Assembly (NCBI GenBank): GCA_019636215.1
Contig: JAHBXZ010000009.1
Coordinates: forward strand, 145,778-209,777
DNA from: Planctomycetota bacterium
GTDB lineage: Bacteria > Planctomycetota > UBA8742 > UBA2392
Length of the DNA stretch: 64,000 nt
Direction of reading: 5' to 3'
Position 1 is the first letter of the stretch, and the number at the start of each line of letters is the position of its first letter. A program made the position numbers and the translations under genes. Under the pieces are notes generated by a model. The model was given only the letters and a program-made list of their open reading frames with translations, did no database searches and was not told where the DNA came from. Shown piece after piece: positions 1 through 8,338 of this stretch.

Positions 1-459
1 CAGCCAGAACTGAAGGTCCACCCGGTTCATGCTGCGCACACTGGCCCGCACGCTGGCGCGGCCCAGGGCCTGGCTGGTCTCGGCCTCTACGGCGCTGCGG
101 GCGCTTTCGATGCTGTCGGCCGGGTGGGCATTGAGAAACTCCCAGCCCTCCAGGTGCGGTGCCCGGGCGATCATCGCGTCTACCATCGGGCGCAGCGAAA
201 GGTGACCGTCAACGCTGATCACCAGCCGGGCCAGGCCGCCGCCGGCGGTACCGAACTCCCATCCCAGGCGGGTTTCCACGGCCTCAAGTTCGGCGGTCAT
301 GAATTCGGGCAGGTCAAACTCGGCTGCTCCGTGCAGGTAGGCGTGAATGGTGTCGGCCTGTGCCGCAAAGGCTGACCACCACTTTTCGATGCGCGACAGA
401 ACGGCTCTGCGGGCGGCGTTCTCTTCGTGGTCGTTGGAGTCGGCGTAAAGCCAGCGCAT
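1..459 (-). CDS. Hypothetical protein, C-terminus cut by window edge
   Basis: The first 153 codons of a leftward gene are present, starting at the ATG complementary to 457-459; the reading frame is open to the window edge. The protein begins MRWLYADSNDHEENAARR and contains an acidic, tryptophan-rich segment (KWWSAFAAQ) and the stretch LGWEFGTAGGGLARLVIS followed by LRPMVDAMIARAPHLEGWEF. I associate this pattern with an uncharacterised hypothetical family common in planctomycete genomes, but I cannot name a domain. No signal peptide or membrane segment is visible, so a cytoplasmic location is likely. Function unknown. Confidence 0.65.
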   Translation of the reverse strand, partial: MRWLYADSNDHEENAARRAVLSRIEKWWSAFAAQADTIHAYLHGAAEFDLPEFMTAELEAVETRLGWEFGTAGGGLARLVISVDGHLSLRPMVDAMIARAPHLEGWEFLNAHPADSIESARSAVEAETSQALGRASVRASVRSMNRVDLQFWL

Positions 460-528
460 GGCTGTATTGTCCCGCAGGCCCGCCGCCGACGCAACCACAA
501 CGCAACGAATGTGGAGAGTTGTGGAGTG

Positions 529-1839
529 CTACTTCAGCACCCAGGCCTTCCACTCTGTCTCGAAGTCGGCCAGTTTCAGGCCGAATCGGGCCTCAAAGTC
601 GCGGCCCTTGGTGTCGGCGCGGTAGTAATCGACCAGCAGGCCAAGGTACGCGGCCCGAAAGCGGTCCTTTTTGGTGAACAGGCAGTACCAGCCCACGCTG
701 CCCACCAGCGCGTACTTTTCGATGCTGTTGACGGGTTTTTCGCCCGCGAACTCCTGCGCGCCCTGCGTGAAGATGGCAGCCAGCGAAGGCACCGCCCCGC
801 CCTTGGCCTTCCAGAACTTGTCGATGGTGTACTTGCGCTGGTCTTCCAGCCCCTTGTGCACGGCCTTCTGGCCGTCGAAGTACAGGTCTTCAAACACCAC
901 GGCAATGCTTTCCACGATCCAGGCGTGTTCGGTCGTCATGGCCAGGTCCCACACGCCGGGGTTGCGACCGCGCAGCCCGATTTCGGTCAGGCGGTGCGCG
1001 CACTCGTGGTACAGCGTGCGGGCCAGGTTGTCGCGGGCCTTGTTCTTGCGGCCGACTTCGTCGCAGCGCTCGGCGTTGACAAACACCGTTCCCAGTGAAC
1101 CCACATGCAGGCCGCCGCTGGTGGCGCCCATGGCAAAGCCGGCCTCCCTGGTGAACGCCACGAACGTTTCGGCCGACTTGCAGCACCACACAACGTTCGG
1201 CACCGCCCGGGCAGGGATCACGTCGCCAATCAGCCCCATGAAGTAATCCCGAAACCGGTCCAGCAGGCTGCTGTACTTCAGCGCCCGTGCCCAGGGCAGG
1301 TCGGTCACCAGCGTGAAGTACTTGCCCTGCACGACAAAGGGCTTGTCCCAGGTGGGCTCGTGCGGCGCCTTGGCGTTGGAAGGCGGTTCTTTGGTGACCA
1401 GCGGCGAAAGGCGTTCGTGATCGGCTGCACTAAGCCATCCCAGCGCGTCGTGCCACTTCTGGCCCTGTGCATTGCGCGACGGCCCGTGATCCGGGTCGAT
1501 GTTCAGGATATTGCCCGCGGGCACACCCGCGGCCGCCGCACCCAGGGCGCGCCTGCGCTGCACGGCCTCGCGCCGGTCCAGAAACCCGCCCCAGGCCGCG
1601 GCGGTGTAGGCGTCGGTCTTGTCCTTGCACTGGTCCAGGATGGCCGTGGCGGCCTCGTGGCCCGCGGCAAGGTTGCACTGGCGGCGCGCCTCGGAAATCA
1701 GGTTGTTTTCCAGGCAGTAACGGGCCAGCTCCATGCCGGCGTCGTGATACCCCGCCTGCGAGGGGCTGTACGGCAACGCGTCCTGTCCCTGCAACAGGGT
1801 GCAGAAGCACAGGCACAGAATGGACGCAAGCACACGCAT
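529..1839 (-). CDS. Secreted putative zinc metallopeptidase (HECAH motif)
   Basis: A 436-residue protein with an N-terminal signal peptide (MRVLASILCLCFCTLLQGQ), so it is exported. The sequence LYHECAHRLTE puts an HExxH zinc-binding/catalytic motif at about residues 278-282. It is preceded by a region resembling the extracellular DUF1570-type peptidase-like proteins found in planctomycetes (for example KYFTLVTDLPWARALKYSSLLDRF). The C-terminal third carries FAGEKPVNSIEKYALVGSVGW and YRADTKGRDFEARFG, also typical of that group. Protease activity is inferred from the motif only; the substrate is unknown. The next gene upstream on this strand ends at 1915, leaving a short spacer of 75 bases. Confidence 0.75.
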   Translation of the reverse strand: MRVLASILCLCFCTLLQGQDALPYSPSQAGYHDAGMELARYCLENNLISEARRQCNLAAGHEAATAILDQCKDKTDAYTAAAWGGFLDRREAVQRRRALGAAAAGVPAGNILNIDPDHGPSRNAQGQKWHDALGWLSAADHERLSPLVTKEPPSNAKAPHEPTWDKPFVVQGKYFTLVTDLPWARALKYSSLLDRFRDYFMGLIGDVIPARAVPNVVWCCKSAETFVAFTREAGFAMGATSGGLHVGSLGTVFVNAERCDEVGRKNKARDNLARTLYHECAHRLTEIGLRGRNPGVWDLAMTTEHAWIVESIAVVFEDLYFDGQKAVHKGLEDQRKYTIDKFWKAKGGAVPSLAAIFTQGAQEFAGEKPVNSIEKYALVGSVGWYCLFTKKDRFRAAYLGLLVDYYRADTKGRDFEARFGLKLADFETEWKAWVLK

Positions 1840-1914
1840 GGCGGGCCGTCAGGGGAGGCCCCGGGGTGCGCGGCATTGTCCCATGCCCGGGGTGCGCATG
1901 ACAACAGGAAAGGG

Positions 1915-2754
1915 CTACATGAGCAGCACTTCCGCCTTCTTCATATGGAAGCGGCGGGCATTGCCTTCGTCGGCACCGATCTTGTGCACGGCCTCGAGTC
2001 CTTCGACCACCTTGCCGAACACGGTGTACTGGTTGTCCAGGCTCTTGGTGCGCTCGCGGGAAAGGCAGACAAAGAACTGGCTGCCGGCACTGTGCGGGTC
2101 AGGCGTGCGGGCCATGCTGAGGATGCCGTCGTCGTGCAGGATGTCGTTGAACTCGGCGGGCAGCTTGTAGCCCGGGCCGCCGCCGCCACTGCCGGTGGGG
2201 TCGCCGCCCTGGATCACGAACGAGGGCACAATCCGGTGAAAAGAAATGCCGTTGTAGTAGCCGCGCCGCGCAAGCTGCACGAAGCTGAGCACGTGGTTGT
2301 GGGCGCGATCGGGGTAGAACTCCAGCAGGATCGGCCCGGCCTCGGTATCCAGCTTCACGCGCAGCTTCTTGCCCTGGGCGTGGACCTTCAGGGCCACGCG
2401 GTTGCTGGTTTCGACCTGCGTCCCTTCCAGGGTCGGGGTGATGCGGCCCTGCGGGTGGTACAGGGCCTCGATGTTGAGGCCGTGGGCTTCAATGGCAAGC
2501 AGTTCGATGGTGGCACTGACGCTTTTGCCCGGTGCCAGGCTGACGGTGGAGGCCTCGGGCCCCACGCGGGTCAGGATGCTGAAGGGCGACTTGGCGTCGG
2601 GGTTGCGGTAAAGGCGAAAGCTGGTGCTGGGCAGGCAGAACTCGGGCTTGGGCACCCGGACGGCGGACTTGCCGTCGTTGGTGAATGTGACGGTGGCAAG
2701 GATGGGTTCGCCGAGGTTGTATTCGGGCTTATCGAGCTTGAGTTGCAGTGCCAT
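1915..2754 (-). CDS. Cyclophilin-type peptidyl-prolyl isomerase with N-terminal Ig-like domain
   Basis: A 279-residue protein of two parts. Residues about 1-110 (LKLDKPEYNLGEPILATVTFTN) look like a BsuPI/intracellular-proteinase-inhibitor type beta-sandwich. Residues about 130-275 are a cyclophilin PPIase domain with the family signatures YYNGISFHRIVPSFVIQGGDP, AGSQFFVCL and YTVFGKVVEGLEAV. The arginine of FHR and the Q-F-F segment are the usual catalytic and binding residues. No signal peptide is present, so the protein is probably cytoplasmic. The fusion is unusual but each part is recognisable. It should accelerate cis-trans isomerisation of Xaa-Pro bonds; clients are unknown. Confidence 0.9.
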   Translation of the reverse strand: MALQLKLDKPEYNLGEPILATVTFTNDGKSAVRVPKPEFCLPSTSFRLYRNPDAKSPFSILTRVGPEASTVSLAPGKSVSATIELLAIEAHGLNIEALYHPQGRITPTLEGTQVETSNRVALKVHAQGKKLRVKLDTEAGPILLEFYPDRAHNHVLSFVQLARRGYYNGISFHRIVPSFVIQGGDPTGSGGGGPGYKLPAEFNDILHDDGILSMARTPDPHSAGSQFFVCLSRERTKSLDNQYTVFGKVVEGLEAVHKIGADEGNARRFHMKKAEVLLM

Positions 2755-3083
2755 GGGAGTCCTTTGAGTGGATGGCAGAGGATAATAAGGAAGTGGTTTG
2801 CGCGAAGGGCCAGAGGACGAGTTAAGGACCGGGAAAGGGAGTGTCAGTAAGTAGGTGAAATATCATGCATATTGAGGCAGATAGAATTGCAACGCACAGG
2901 TTGCAAAGTATCTTGCGGGGTATGTCAGAAACTTTGGCATGAGTTGGCGAGCATGCGCCGCCTCGTGGATGCCGAGGGGCAGCCGTTTCCTGGCGGGGAT
3001 TCGGGCTGGCGGGCACCACAGGCGGCGCGGCTTGGCAAGTGCTGCCATACACGCGGGTTGCCGAATTGCTGGAAAGAGCAAAG

Positions 3084-3107
3084 TTATCGGACTTGTGCGT
3101 CCGATAA
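3084..3107. promoter_or_regulatory. Perfect 9-bp inverted repeat
   Basis: TTATCGGAC and GTCCGATAA are exact reverse complements separated by six bases. No T-run follows on the plus strand, so it is less likely to be a terminator. Its place about 260 bases before the porin start is compatible with an operator or an RNA hairpin; the factor is unknown. Confidence 0.45.
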
Positions 3108-3209
3108 GGCAACGCCAGACCGCACAATGCCCTTCTGTGACAGGTTGGCGGTACCCGGAAGTCAAGCGATAAAGCGGCCGGGTACAGTCAAAAAGTCATC
3201 AAAACGGTG

Positions 3210-3237
3210 TTGACGGGAAGTAAAGCGTGGTTATGGT
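3210..3237 (+). promoter_or_regulatory. Candidate sigma70-type promoter of the porin genes
   Basis: TTGACG at 3210-3215 matches the -35 consensus at five of six positions. It is followed after 16 bases by TATGGT at 3232-3237, which matches four of six positions of the -10 box. The predicted leader to the porin ATG at 3370 would be about 125 bases and can form small hairpins. Confidence 0.4.
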
Positions 3238-3369
3238 CTGCCTGCCCTCGGGGAGCCGAAGCGTCGCTATTCGGCACCTGACACGTTCTCGGAAAGGCAC
3301 GTGTCTGGTCTCCCGGGGCGGTAACGGACGGACGTCTGCAGTTTTCTTGGTCTATTGGGAGAGCAAGGC

Positions 3370-4791
3370 ATGGCAAAACTTTCGGCAATGGCCTTTGCGC
3401 TGCTGGTCGGCGCGGGGCTCTGGGCGGGGCCCGCAATGGCCCAGTCCAACGGTGACGCCGGTATCGGCGACATCGAGCGCAACGGCGGGCAGAATCCCGC
3501 TGAAGGCACCCTTGGTGACAAGGGCTTGAAGTTCACTTCGGACGGTTTCGAGCTGACTGTGACCACCCGCGTCCAGTTCCGCATGACCTACCAGAACGAA
3601 GTGGCCAACGGCAGCACCGGCACGAACGGCCGCGACTTCATCAACTTCCGCGTTAGTCGCGCCAAGACCGGCTTTGCCGGCTTCATCTTTGAGAAGAACC
3701 TGCAGTACCGTGTGCTGTTGAACTGGAACGGCATGGGCGGCGGCACCGTCGTCGAAAACGCCGTTTTCACCTGGGCTTGGCGTAACGAACTGAACGTCAA
3801 CGCCGGCCAGGACAAGCTGAACTGGAACTGGGAAGAGTACACCAGCTCCGGTCGCCAGGCATTCGTTGAGCGCGGCTACGTCAACGAAGTGTTCAACCAG
3901 GATTACGCCAAGGGCATCTGGGTCAACGGCCAGGTCGGCGAAGAGACCCCGTGGCTGAAGTACTGGTTCGGTATCTACAACGGCGTGCTTGCCGGCAACA
4001 ACGACTTCCGCAACGCCGACGGCGGCGCGCGTACTGAGCAGTTCAGCAACGCAGTGGACGGCGACCTGATGGTCAACCTGCGCCTGGAAACGCACCCGAT
4101 GGGCGGCGTCAAGCAGTCGATGTACGACGACCGCAGCGCCGAGGAACGCGACAAGATCCTGTTCGCGGTCGGCTTGGGTTTCAACTGGCTGGTCAGCCGC
4201 TTCAACGACAACGCCCTGCGTCCTGACACGGTTGGTACCCCGACGGCTTCGGGCCGTTTCCGTACCGGCCAGGACACCATGGCTCTGACGCTGGACGGCC
4301 ACTTCCGCTGGATGGGCCTGAGCGTTGACATTGCCTACTTCTGGCGCCACACCGAGTTCCACAACTTCGGCCGTACCGACTTCCGCCCGACCACACCGCA
4401 GAAGAACGGTATCTCGAACCTGACGGACTCGGCCATCACGTTTGAAGTCGGTTACTTCATCATCGCCCAGGAACTGCACGTCGGCTTCCGCTACAACATG
4501 CTGAACGCTGACGACTTCTGGGGTGGCAGCGACAACCGCGACCTCGGTATCCGTCCGGACACCACCGAAATGGGCGTGGTTGTGAACTACCTGATTCACG
4601 GCGAAAACCTGAAGCTGACCTTCGACATCCTGTATGTCGACCAGCAGCTCACCTACTCGGGCAGCACCACGGGCATCCTCGGCGTGTACAACGCGCCGCC
4701 GGTTCGCTCGGGCGCTCCGAGCGGCAACGCCGAGAACGGCGACCACAATGCTCTGTGGCTCGTTCGCCTGCAGCTCCAGTGGATCTTCTAA
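3370..4791 (+). CDS. OprO/OprP-like outer-membrane porin (first of a tandem pair)
   Basis: A 473-residue protein with a signal peptide (MAKLSAMAFALLVGAGLWAG, cleavage probably after AMAQ). The ATG at 3370 is preferred over an in-frame TTG 15 bases earlier because GGGAGAG lies six bases upstream of it. The mature part is a beta-barrel of the phosphate/polyphosphate-selective porin O/P type. It has a RVQFRMTYQNE strand near the N-terminus, the RDFINFRVSRAKTGFAG segment, alternating hydrophobic strands, and a final strand ending in QLQWIF with the terminal aromatic residue needed for BAM insertion. It probably forms an outer-membrane channel; anion specificity is inferred from family only. A paralogue follows at 4985. 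This gene uses more C/T-ending favoured codons than its neighbours, suggesting high expression. Confidence 0.85.
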   Translation: MAKLSAMAFALLVGAGLWAGPAMAQSNGDAGIGDIERNGGQNPAEGTLGDKGLKFTSDGFELTVTTRVQFRMTYQNEVANGSTGTNGRDFINFRVSRAKTGFAGFIFEKNLQYRVLLNWNGMGGGTVVENAVFTWAWRNELNVNAGQDKLNWNWEEYTSSGRQAFVERGYVNEVFNQDYAKGIWVNGQVGEETPWLKYWFGIYNGVLAGNNDFRNADGGARTEQFSNAVDGDLMVNLRLETHPMGGVKQSMYDDRSAEERDKILFAVGLGFNWLVSRFNDNALRPDTVGTPTASGRFRTGQDTMALTLDGHFRWMGLSVDIAYFWRHTEFHNFGRTDFRPTTPQKNGISNLTDSAITFEVGYFIIAQELHVGFRYNMLNADDFWGGSDNRDLGIRPDTTEMGVVVNYLIHGENLKLTFDILYVDQQLTYSGSTTGILGVYNAPPVRSGAPSGNAENGDHNALWLVRLQLQWIF

Positions 4792-4818
4792 GATTCACCG
4801 GAAAGCAAGAAACACGAC

Positions 4819-4849
4819 GGGCGGCCCATCAGGGCCGCCCGTTTGCATT
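4819..4849 (+). terminator. Likely intrinsic terminator after the first porin
   Basis: GGGCGGCCC (4819-4827) and GGGCCGCCC (4832-4840) form a perfect 9-bp stem with an ATCA loop, followed by GTTTGCATT. It begins 27 bases after the porin stop codon. The tail is only moderately T-rich. Confidence 0.6.
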
Positions 4850-4903
4850 GCACGGCACATCAGGGCCGCCCGTTTGCATTTCACGGCCCATCAGGGCCGC
4901 ACT
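4827..4903. repeat. 31-bp direct repeat, about 2.5 copies
   Basis: CATCAGGGCCGCCCGTTTGC and the following CATT(G/T)CACGGC(A/C) recur with an exact period of 31 bases, starting at 4827, 4858 and 4889 (the third copy is partial). The first copy includes the 3-prime arm and tail of the terminator hairpin, so the repeat looks like a duplicated terminator half lying between the two porin genes. Confidence 0.8.
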
Positions 4904-4984
4904 TCCTCATAGCCGCGCCATTTTTGCCCGCACATCCGACCCCGACTTTTCCATAATCCGCCATCCTTCCCAACCGGGGGCACC

Positions 4985-6352
4985 ATGCGAGTTCTTTGCG
5001 CCGTCCTGCTGCTTTCTTTGCCCGCGCTGCTGGCAGCCCAACAGCCCGCTGCTGCCACAGAAGTCAAGGCAACCGGGCTGCGGTTCTGGTCCGACGAGTT
5101 TGAGCTCAGCGCCGAGACCCTGGTTCAGTTCCGCCTTACCTACCAGGACGAACGCGGCGGTAACGGCACCAACGGGCGTGACTTCATCAACTTTCGCCTG
5201 CCCCGCGTCAGGCTGGCCCTGCATGGCCACCTGTTTGACCCCATGTTTCAGTACCGCCTGCAACTGAACTTCGCGGGCAACCCCAATGAGATGGTCCAGG
5301 TTGCGCGCTTTCGGCTGGCGCTTGGCCCCGGCCTGAACCTGAACGCCGGCCAGGACCGTGTGCCCTGGGACTGGGACCGCCGGGTTGCCGGCCAGAACCT
5401 GCGGTTCATTGAGCGCAGCTACGTCAACGAGGTCTTTCACCAGGACTGGGGCAAAGGCCTGTGGGTGGACGGCGCGATTGGCAGCGATGCCCCGCTGGTG
5501 AAGTACTGGCTGGGCGTGTTCAACGGCGTGCTGCGCGCCGACAACGACTTTCGCAACAAGGACGGGGCGCTGACCCAGGACAGTTTCTCGCGGTTCATCG
5601 ACGGCGAAATGATGGCGTCCATGCGCGCCGAAACCCAGCCGTTGGGCGCCATGCCCACCAACCTGGGCGACAACCGGTCAGAATCCGAGCGCGACAAGCT
5701 GACCATCGCCGCGGGCGTGGGCATGAACTACTTCCTGAGTGGCTTCACCGACGGCCTGCTGCGCGGCGACAGCGCCACCGTGGTGCCCGCGTCGGGCCGG
5801 CCCCGCACCCGCCACGAAACTGTTGCGCTGGTCGTGGATGCCCATGGCCGCTGGCACGGTGCCAGCCTTGATATCGCCTTCTACGCGCGTTTCACAGAGT
5901 TCCACAATCGCGGCAGCAACCGCTTCAAGCCCGACAACAAGGCCGGCATCAGCGACCTTTACGACTGGGGCTGGAGCATCGAGGGCGGGTACTTCATCCT
6001 GCCCGCCGAGCTTGGTGTGTTTGTTCGCGTCTGCGGCTTTGACGCCGACGAGTTCTGGGGCAGCGACGGCCTTTCCAACACGCGCACCCACCAGCGCGCG
6101 ATCCGGCCTGACGCCATGGAGTACGGCGTGGCGGTGAACTACTTCTTTCAAGGAGACCGGCTGAAGTTCTCGCTGGACATCAACTATGTGGACCAGCAAC
6201 TGGCATTTGCCTATGACGGCGGGTTCAACACGGGGCTGGTCGGCGTGTACAACCGGCCGCCGTCGCGAAACGGTGTGCTGGGCAGCCACCCGGACGGCGC
6301 CGACCACAACGTGATCTGGATTGTCCGTCTGCAGCTGCAATGGATCCTGTAA
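4985..6352 (+). CDS. OprO/OprP-like outer-membrane porin (second of a tandem pair)
   Basis: A 455-residue paralogue of the upstream porin with its own signal peptide (MRVLCAVLLLSLPALLAAQQ). It shares the landmarks VQFRLTYQDERGGNGTNGRD, FINFRLPRVRLALHG, NAGQDRVPWDWDRR, RSYVNEVFHQDWGKGLWVDG and a C-terminal strand ending QLQWIL. Because these segments align collinearly with the first copy, the pair arose by tandem duplication. The extended C-terminus ends in Leu rather than the more common Phe. The stop codon is immediately followed by the ATG of the next gene, so the SRPBCC protein is probably translationally coupled. A role as an outer-membrane anion channel is a family-level inference. Confidence 0.85.
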   Translation: MRVLCAVLLLSLPALLAAQQPAAATEVKATGLRFWSDEFELSAETLVQFRLTYQDERGGNGTNGRDFINFRLPRVRLALHGHLFDPMFQYRLQLNFAGNPNEMVQVARFRLALGPGLNLNAGQDRVPWDWDRRVAGQNLRFIERSYVNEVFHQDWGKGLWVDGAIGSDAPLVKYWLGVFNGVLRADNDFRNKDGALTQDSFSRFIDGEMMASMRAETQPLGAMPTNLGDNRSESERDKLTIAAGVGMNYFLSGFTDGLLRGDSATVVPASGRPRTRHETVALVVDAHGRWHGASLDIAFYARFTEFHNRGSNRFKPDNKAGISDLYDWGWSIEGGYFILPAELGVFVRVCGFDADEFWGSDGLSNTRTHQRAIRPDAMEYGVAVNYFFQGDRLKFSLDINYVDQQLAFAYDGGFNTGLVGVYNRPPSRNGVLGSHPDGADHNVIWIVRLQLQWIL

Positions 6353-7009
6353 ATGACCTTTGATTCGTTTCGCGTTTCGGAAGTGCTGCCGGCCTCACCG
6401 GCACTGGTGTACGCGACCTGGCTTTCCAGCATCGGCCACACCGAGATGACCGGCGGCGCGGCCAGGGTGGTACCCGGCATCGGCGGCAAGTTCACGGCCT
6501 GGGATGGCTACATCTGGGGTGTGACACTGGAACTCGACCCGGGGCGCCGGATTGTGCAAAGCTGGCGCACGCTGGAGTTTCCAGCGGCGGCACCCGATTC
6601 TCACCTGGAAGTCACGCTGGAAGAAACGCCCGAAGGTGCCCGGGTGACCCTGAACCACACGCGCATCCCGGCCGGGCAGGGTGCCAGCTATCGGCAGGGC
6701 TGGTTTGACCATTACTTCGACCCGATGCGGGCCTACTTTGTGCGCCAGTCCGGCCGGGGCAGCAAGCCTGCCGCCAAACGCAAACCTGCGGCCAAGCGCA
6801 AGCCTGCCGCCAAACGCAAGCCTGCCGCAAGGCGCAAGCCTGCCGCCAAGCGCAAACCTGCCGCCAAGCGCAAGCCTGCGGCCAAGCGCAAACCCGCCGC
6901 CAAGCGCAAGCCTGCGGCCAGGCGCAAACCCGCCGCCAAGCGCAAGCCTGCGGCCAAGCGCAAGCCTGCCGCCAAGCGCAGCGCACGACCCAGCCGCAAG
7001 CGCCGTTGA
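6353..7009 (+). CDS. SRPBCC/AHSA1-domain protein with histone-like KPAAKR tail
   Basis: A 218-residue protein. Residues 1 to about 135 form an SRPBCC (AHSA1/START-like) ligand-binding fold: FRVSEVLPASPALVYATWLS at the N-terminus, GGKFTAWDGYIWGVTLEL, and the C-terminal helix segment QGWFDHYFDPMRAYF. Residues 138-209 are twelve tandem copies of K-P-A-A-(K/R)-R, encoded by an 18-bp repeat, followed by SARPSRKRR. The tail resembles histone H1, AlgP or Hc1-type DNA-binding tails and should be strongly cationic. The ATG abuts the porin stop codon with no gap, indicating coupled translation. The ligand is unknown, and nucleic-acid or polyanion binding by the tail is inference. Confidence 0.8.
   Translation: MTFDSFRVSEVLPASPALVYATWLSSIGHTEMTGGAARVVPGIGGKFTAWDGYIWGVTLELDPGRRIVQSWRTLEFPAAAPDSHLEVTLEETPEGARVTLNHTRIPAGQGASYRQGWFDHYFDPMRAYFVRQSGRGSKPAAKRKPAAKRKPAAKRKPAARRKPAAKRKPAAKRKPAAKRKPAAKRKPAARRKPAAKRKPAAKRKPAAKRSARPSRKRR
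6764..6979 (+). repeat. 18-bp tandem repeat, 12 copies, coding for KPAAKR
   Basis: Twelve in-frame 18-bp units inside the SRPBCC gene differ mainly at synonymous positions (AAG/AAA, CGC/AGG, GCC/GCG). Two copies read KPAARR. The synonymous drift shows that the peptide, not only the DNA, is being kept. Confidence 0.9.
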
Positions 7010-7073
7010 GCCTTTGTGATTGCTGCGCCGACTTTGCCTCGTGCAATGGCCACAAACGCAATACACTTGTGCC

Positions 7074-8282
7074 ATGGATCGGCTGAAGCTTGCCAACATT
7101 GCCATGCTGGTGGCCGGCATCGGCCTTACCGTCACCGGCTCGATTTTCTGGCTGATGGGCCGCACCCACGCGCCCGAGCCCACCCCGCACAGCGATGCCC
7201 TGCCCGAGGGCGAGTCCCTGATCGCCGCCGGTGAACAACTGGTACGTGAACACAACTGCAACTTCTGCCACCGAACCGAGCGCCCCTCGGGCCACCCCGC
7301 GGTGCGGGACAACTGCCAGCTTTGCCACCAGTACCACGACCGGCCCGAGAACCTGGGCCCGCCGCTGGCACACGTGGCCGAGCGCCGGCCTGAGGAATGG
7401 ATACGCCGCTATCTGCGCTTTCCGTACAAGCTGCGGCCGCATTCCGCCGACCGCATGCCCGACCTTGGGCTTTCGGACCGCAGCATCGAAATCCTTACCC
7501 GCTATCTGGTTGCCGTGGCCCGCCCGCTTTCCGGCACACCGGTATCACGCGAGGAAACCCCTGACCCAACCCGCCTGGAAGCAGGCCGGGCATTGTTCGC
7601 CACCTTCGGCTGCGACACCTGCCATGGCATGGGCGAGCCCGGCTTTGCCCCGATGCGCCGGCCTGACGGCACGCTGGCCCAGCCGGCGGCGGTGTTCGCG
7701 CCCGATCTGGGCATGGCCTTCAACCGCCTGCGGCCTGAGTGGGCAGCCCAGGCGATTCTGGAGCCCGAAAAGTGGCTGCCCTGGGCGGGCATGCCCAAGC
7801 AGAACATGACCCCGGACCAGGCCCGCACGCTGGCCTGGTACGTGTTCAATGCCGGGCCGCGGCACAGCACCAAGGTGGATCATCACCGGGTAGAGGCGAT
7901 CCTGCGTGCGCGGTGCAACGGCTGCCACTACGGCCCGGACCCAAAGGCGGGCCCGTCCACCAACCCCGAGGGCGGGGCCGGCTGGCTGGGCACCTGGGGC
8001 AAGCCGCGCAAGCTGGACCTGATGAGCATCGAGGGCCTGATGCGCGGCGCCGTGGATGACCTTGGCCGGCCGCGTCCCACGGTCATTCCGTGGGCCGAGA
8101 ACACGCCGCTGATCATGCACCTGCGCGGGCTGAAACAGCCACACATGCCCTTTGGCGGTGACCCGCTGCCGGCTGAAGAGCTGGCGGAACTGGAGGACTG
8201 GATTGCCGGGGGCGCGCCGGTGCCCAGGGAACAAGGGGGCATCAAGGTCGCCCCGCCCATAGAGATGGGCAACGGTCGCTGA
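7074..8282 (+). CDS. Membrane-anchored tetraheme c-type cytochrome
   Basis: A 402-residue protein from the ATG at 7074. An N-terminal membrane helix (residues about 7-28, LANIAMLVAGIGLTVTGSIF) without an obvious cleavage site should hold it on the outer face of the inner membrane. Four CxxCH heme attachment sites are visible: CNFCH (62-66), CQLCH (81-85), CDTCH (180-184) and CNGCH (281-285). The segments RMPDLGLSD, GMPKQNMTPDQ and HMPFGG carry candidate axial methionines. The layout (paired hemes followed by two single-heme cytochrome c domains) suggests an electron carrier in a respiratory chain; the partner is unknown. It converges on the MamK-like gene with a shared hairpin between them. 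Confidence 0.88.
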   Translation: MDRLKLANIAMLVAGIGLTVTGSIFWLMGRTHAPEPTPHSDALPEGESLIAAGEQLVREHNCNFCHRTERPSGHPAVRDNCQLCHQYHDRPENLGPPLAHVAERRPEEWIRRYLRFPYKLRPHSADRMPDLGLSDRSIEILTRYLVAVARPLSGTPVSREETPDPTRLEAGRALFATFGCDTCHGMGEPGFAPMRRPDGTLAQPAAVFAPDLGMAFNRLRPEWAAQAILEPEKWLPWAGMPKQNMTPDQARTLAWYVFNAGPRHSTKVDHHRVEAILRARCNGCHYGPDPKAGPSTNPEGGAGWLGTWGKPRKLDLMSIEGLMRGAVDDLGRPRPTVIPWAENTPLIMHLRGLKQPHMPFGGDPLPAEELAELEDWIAGGAPVPREQGGIKVAPPIEMGNGR

Positions 8283-8299
8283 GATCCGGCCCAAATGAA

Positions 8300-8326
8300 A
8301 CAACCGGGGCCAGTGGCCCCGGTTGT
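8300..8326. terminator. Bidirectional terminator-like hairpin
   Basis: A perfect 12-bp stem (8300-8311 with 8315-8326) and an AGT loop lies between two converging genes. Read on the minus strand it is followed by TTTCATTTGG, so it best serves the actin-like gene, but it can also stop the cytochrome transcript. Confidence 0.65.
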
Positions 8327-8338
8327 GCGTTGCAGGGG

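Larger units (their letters stand above)
2755..3369. other. Intergenic region upstream of the porin genes
   Basis: No convincing gene is visible in these 615 bases. The region holds a perfect 9-bp hairpin at 3084-3107, a candidate promoter at 3210-3237 and a shorter stem (GCCGAA/TTCGGC, 6 bp) in the expected 5-prime leader of the porin transcript. Short reading frames on both strands have no ribosome-binding site or recognisable product. Confidence 0.6.

Noticed and set aside
3352..4746. 464-codon minus frame opposite the first porin
   Set aside because: The plus strand has a signal peptide and a porin barrel; the opposite frame is V/A-rich shadow sequence.
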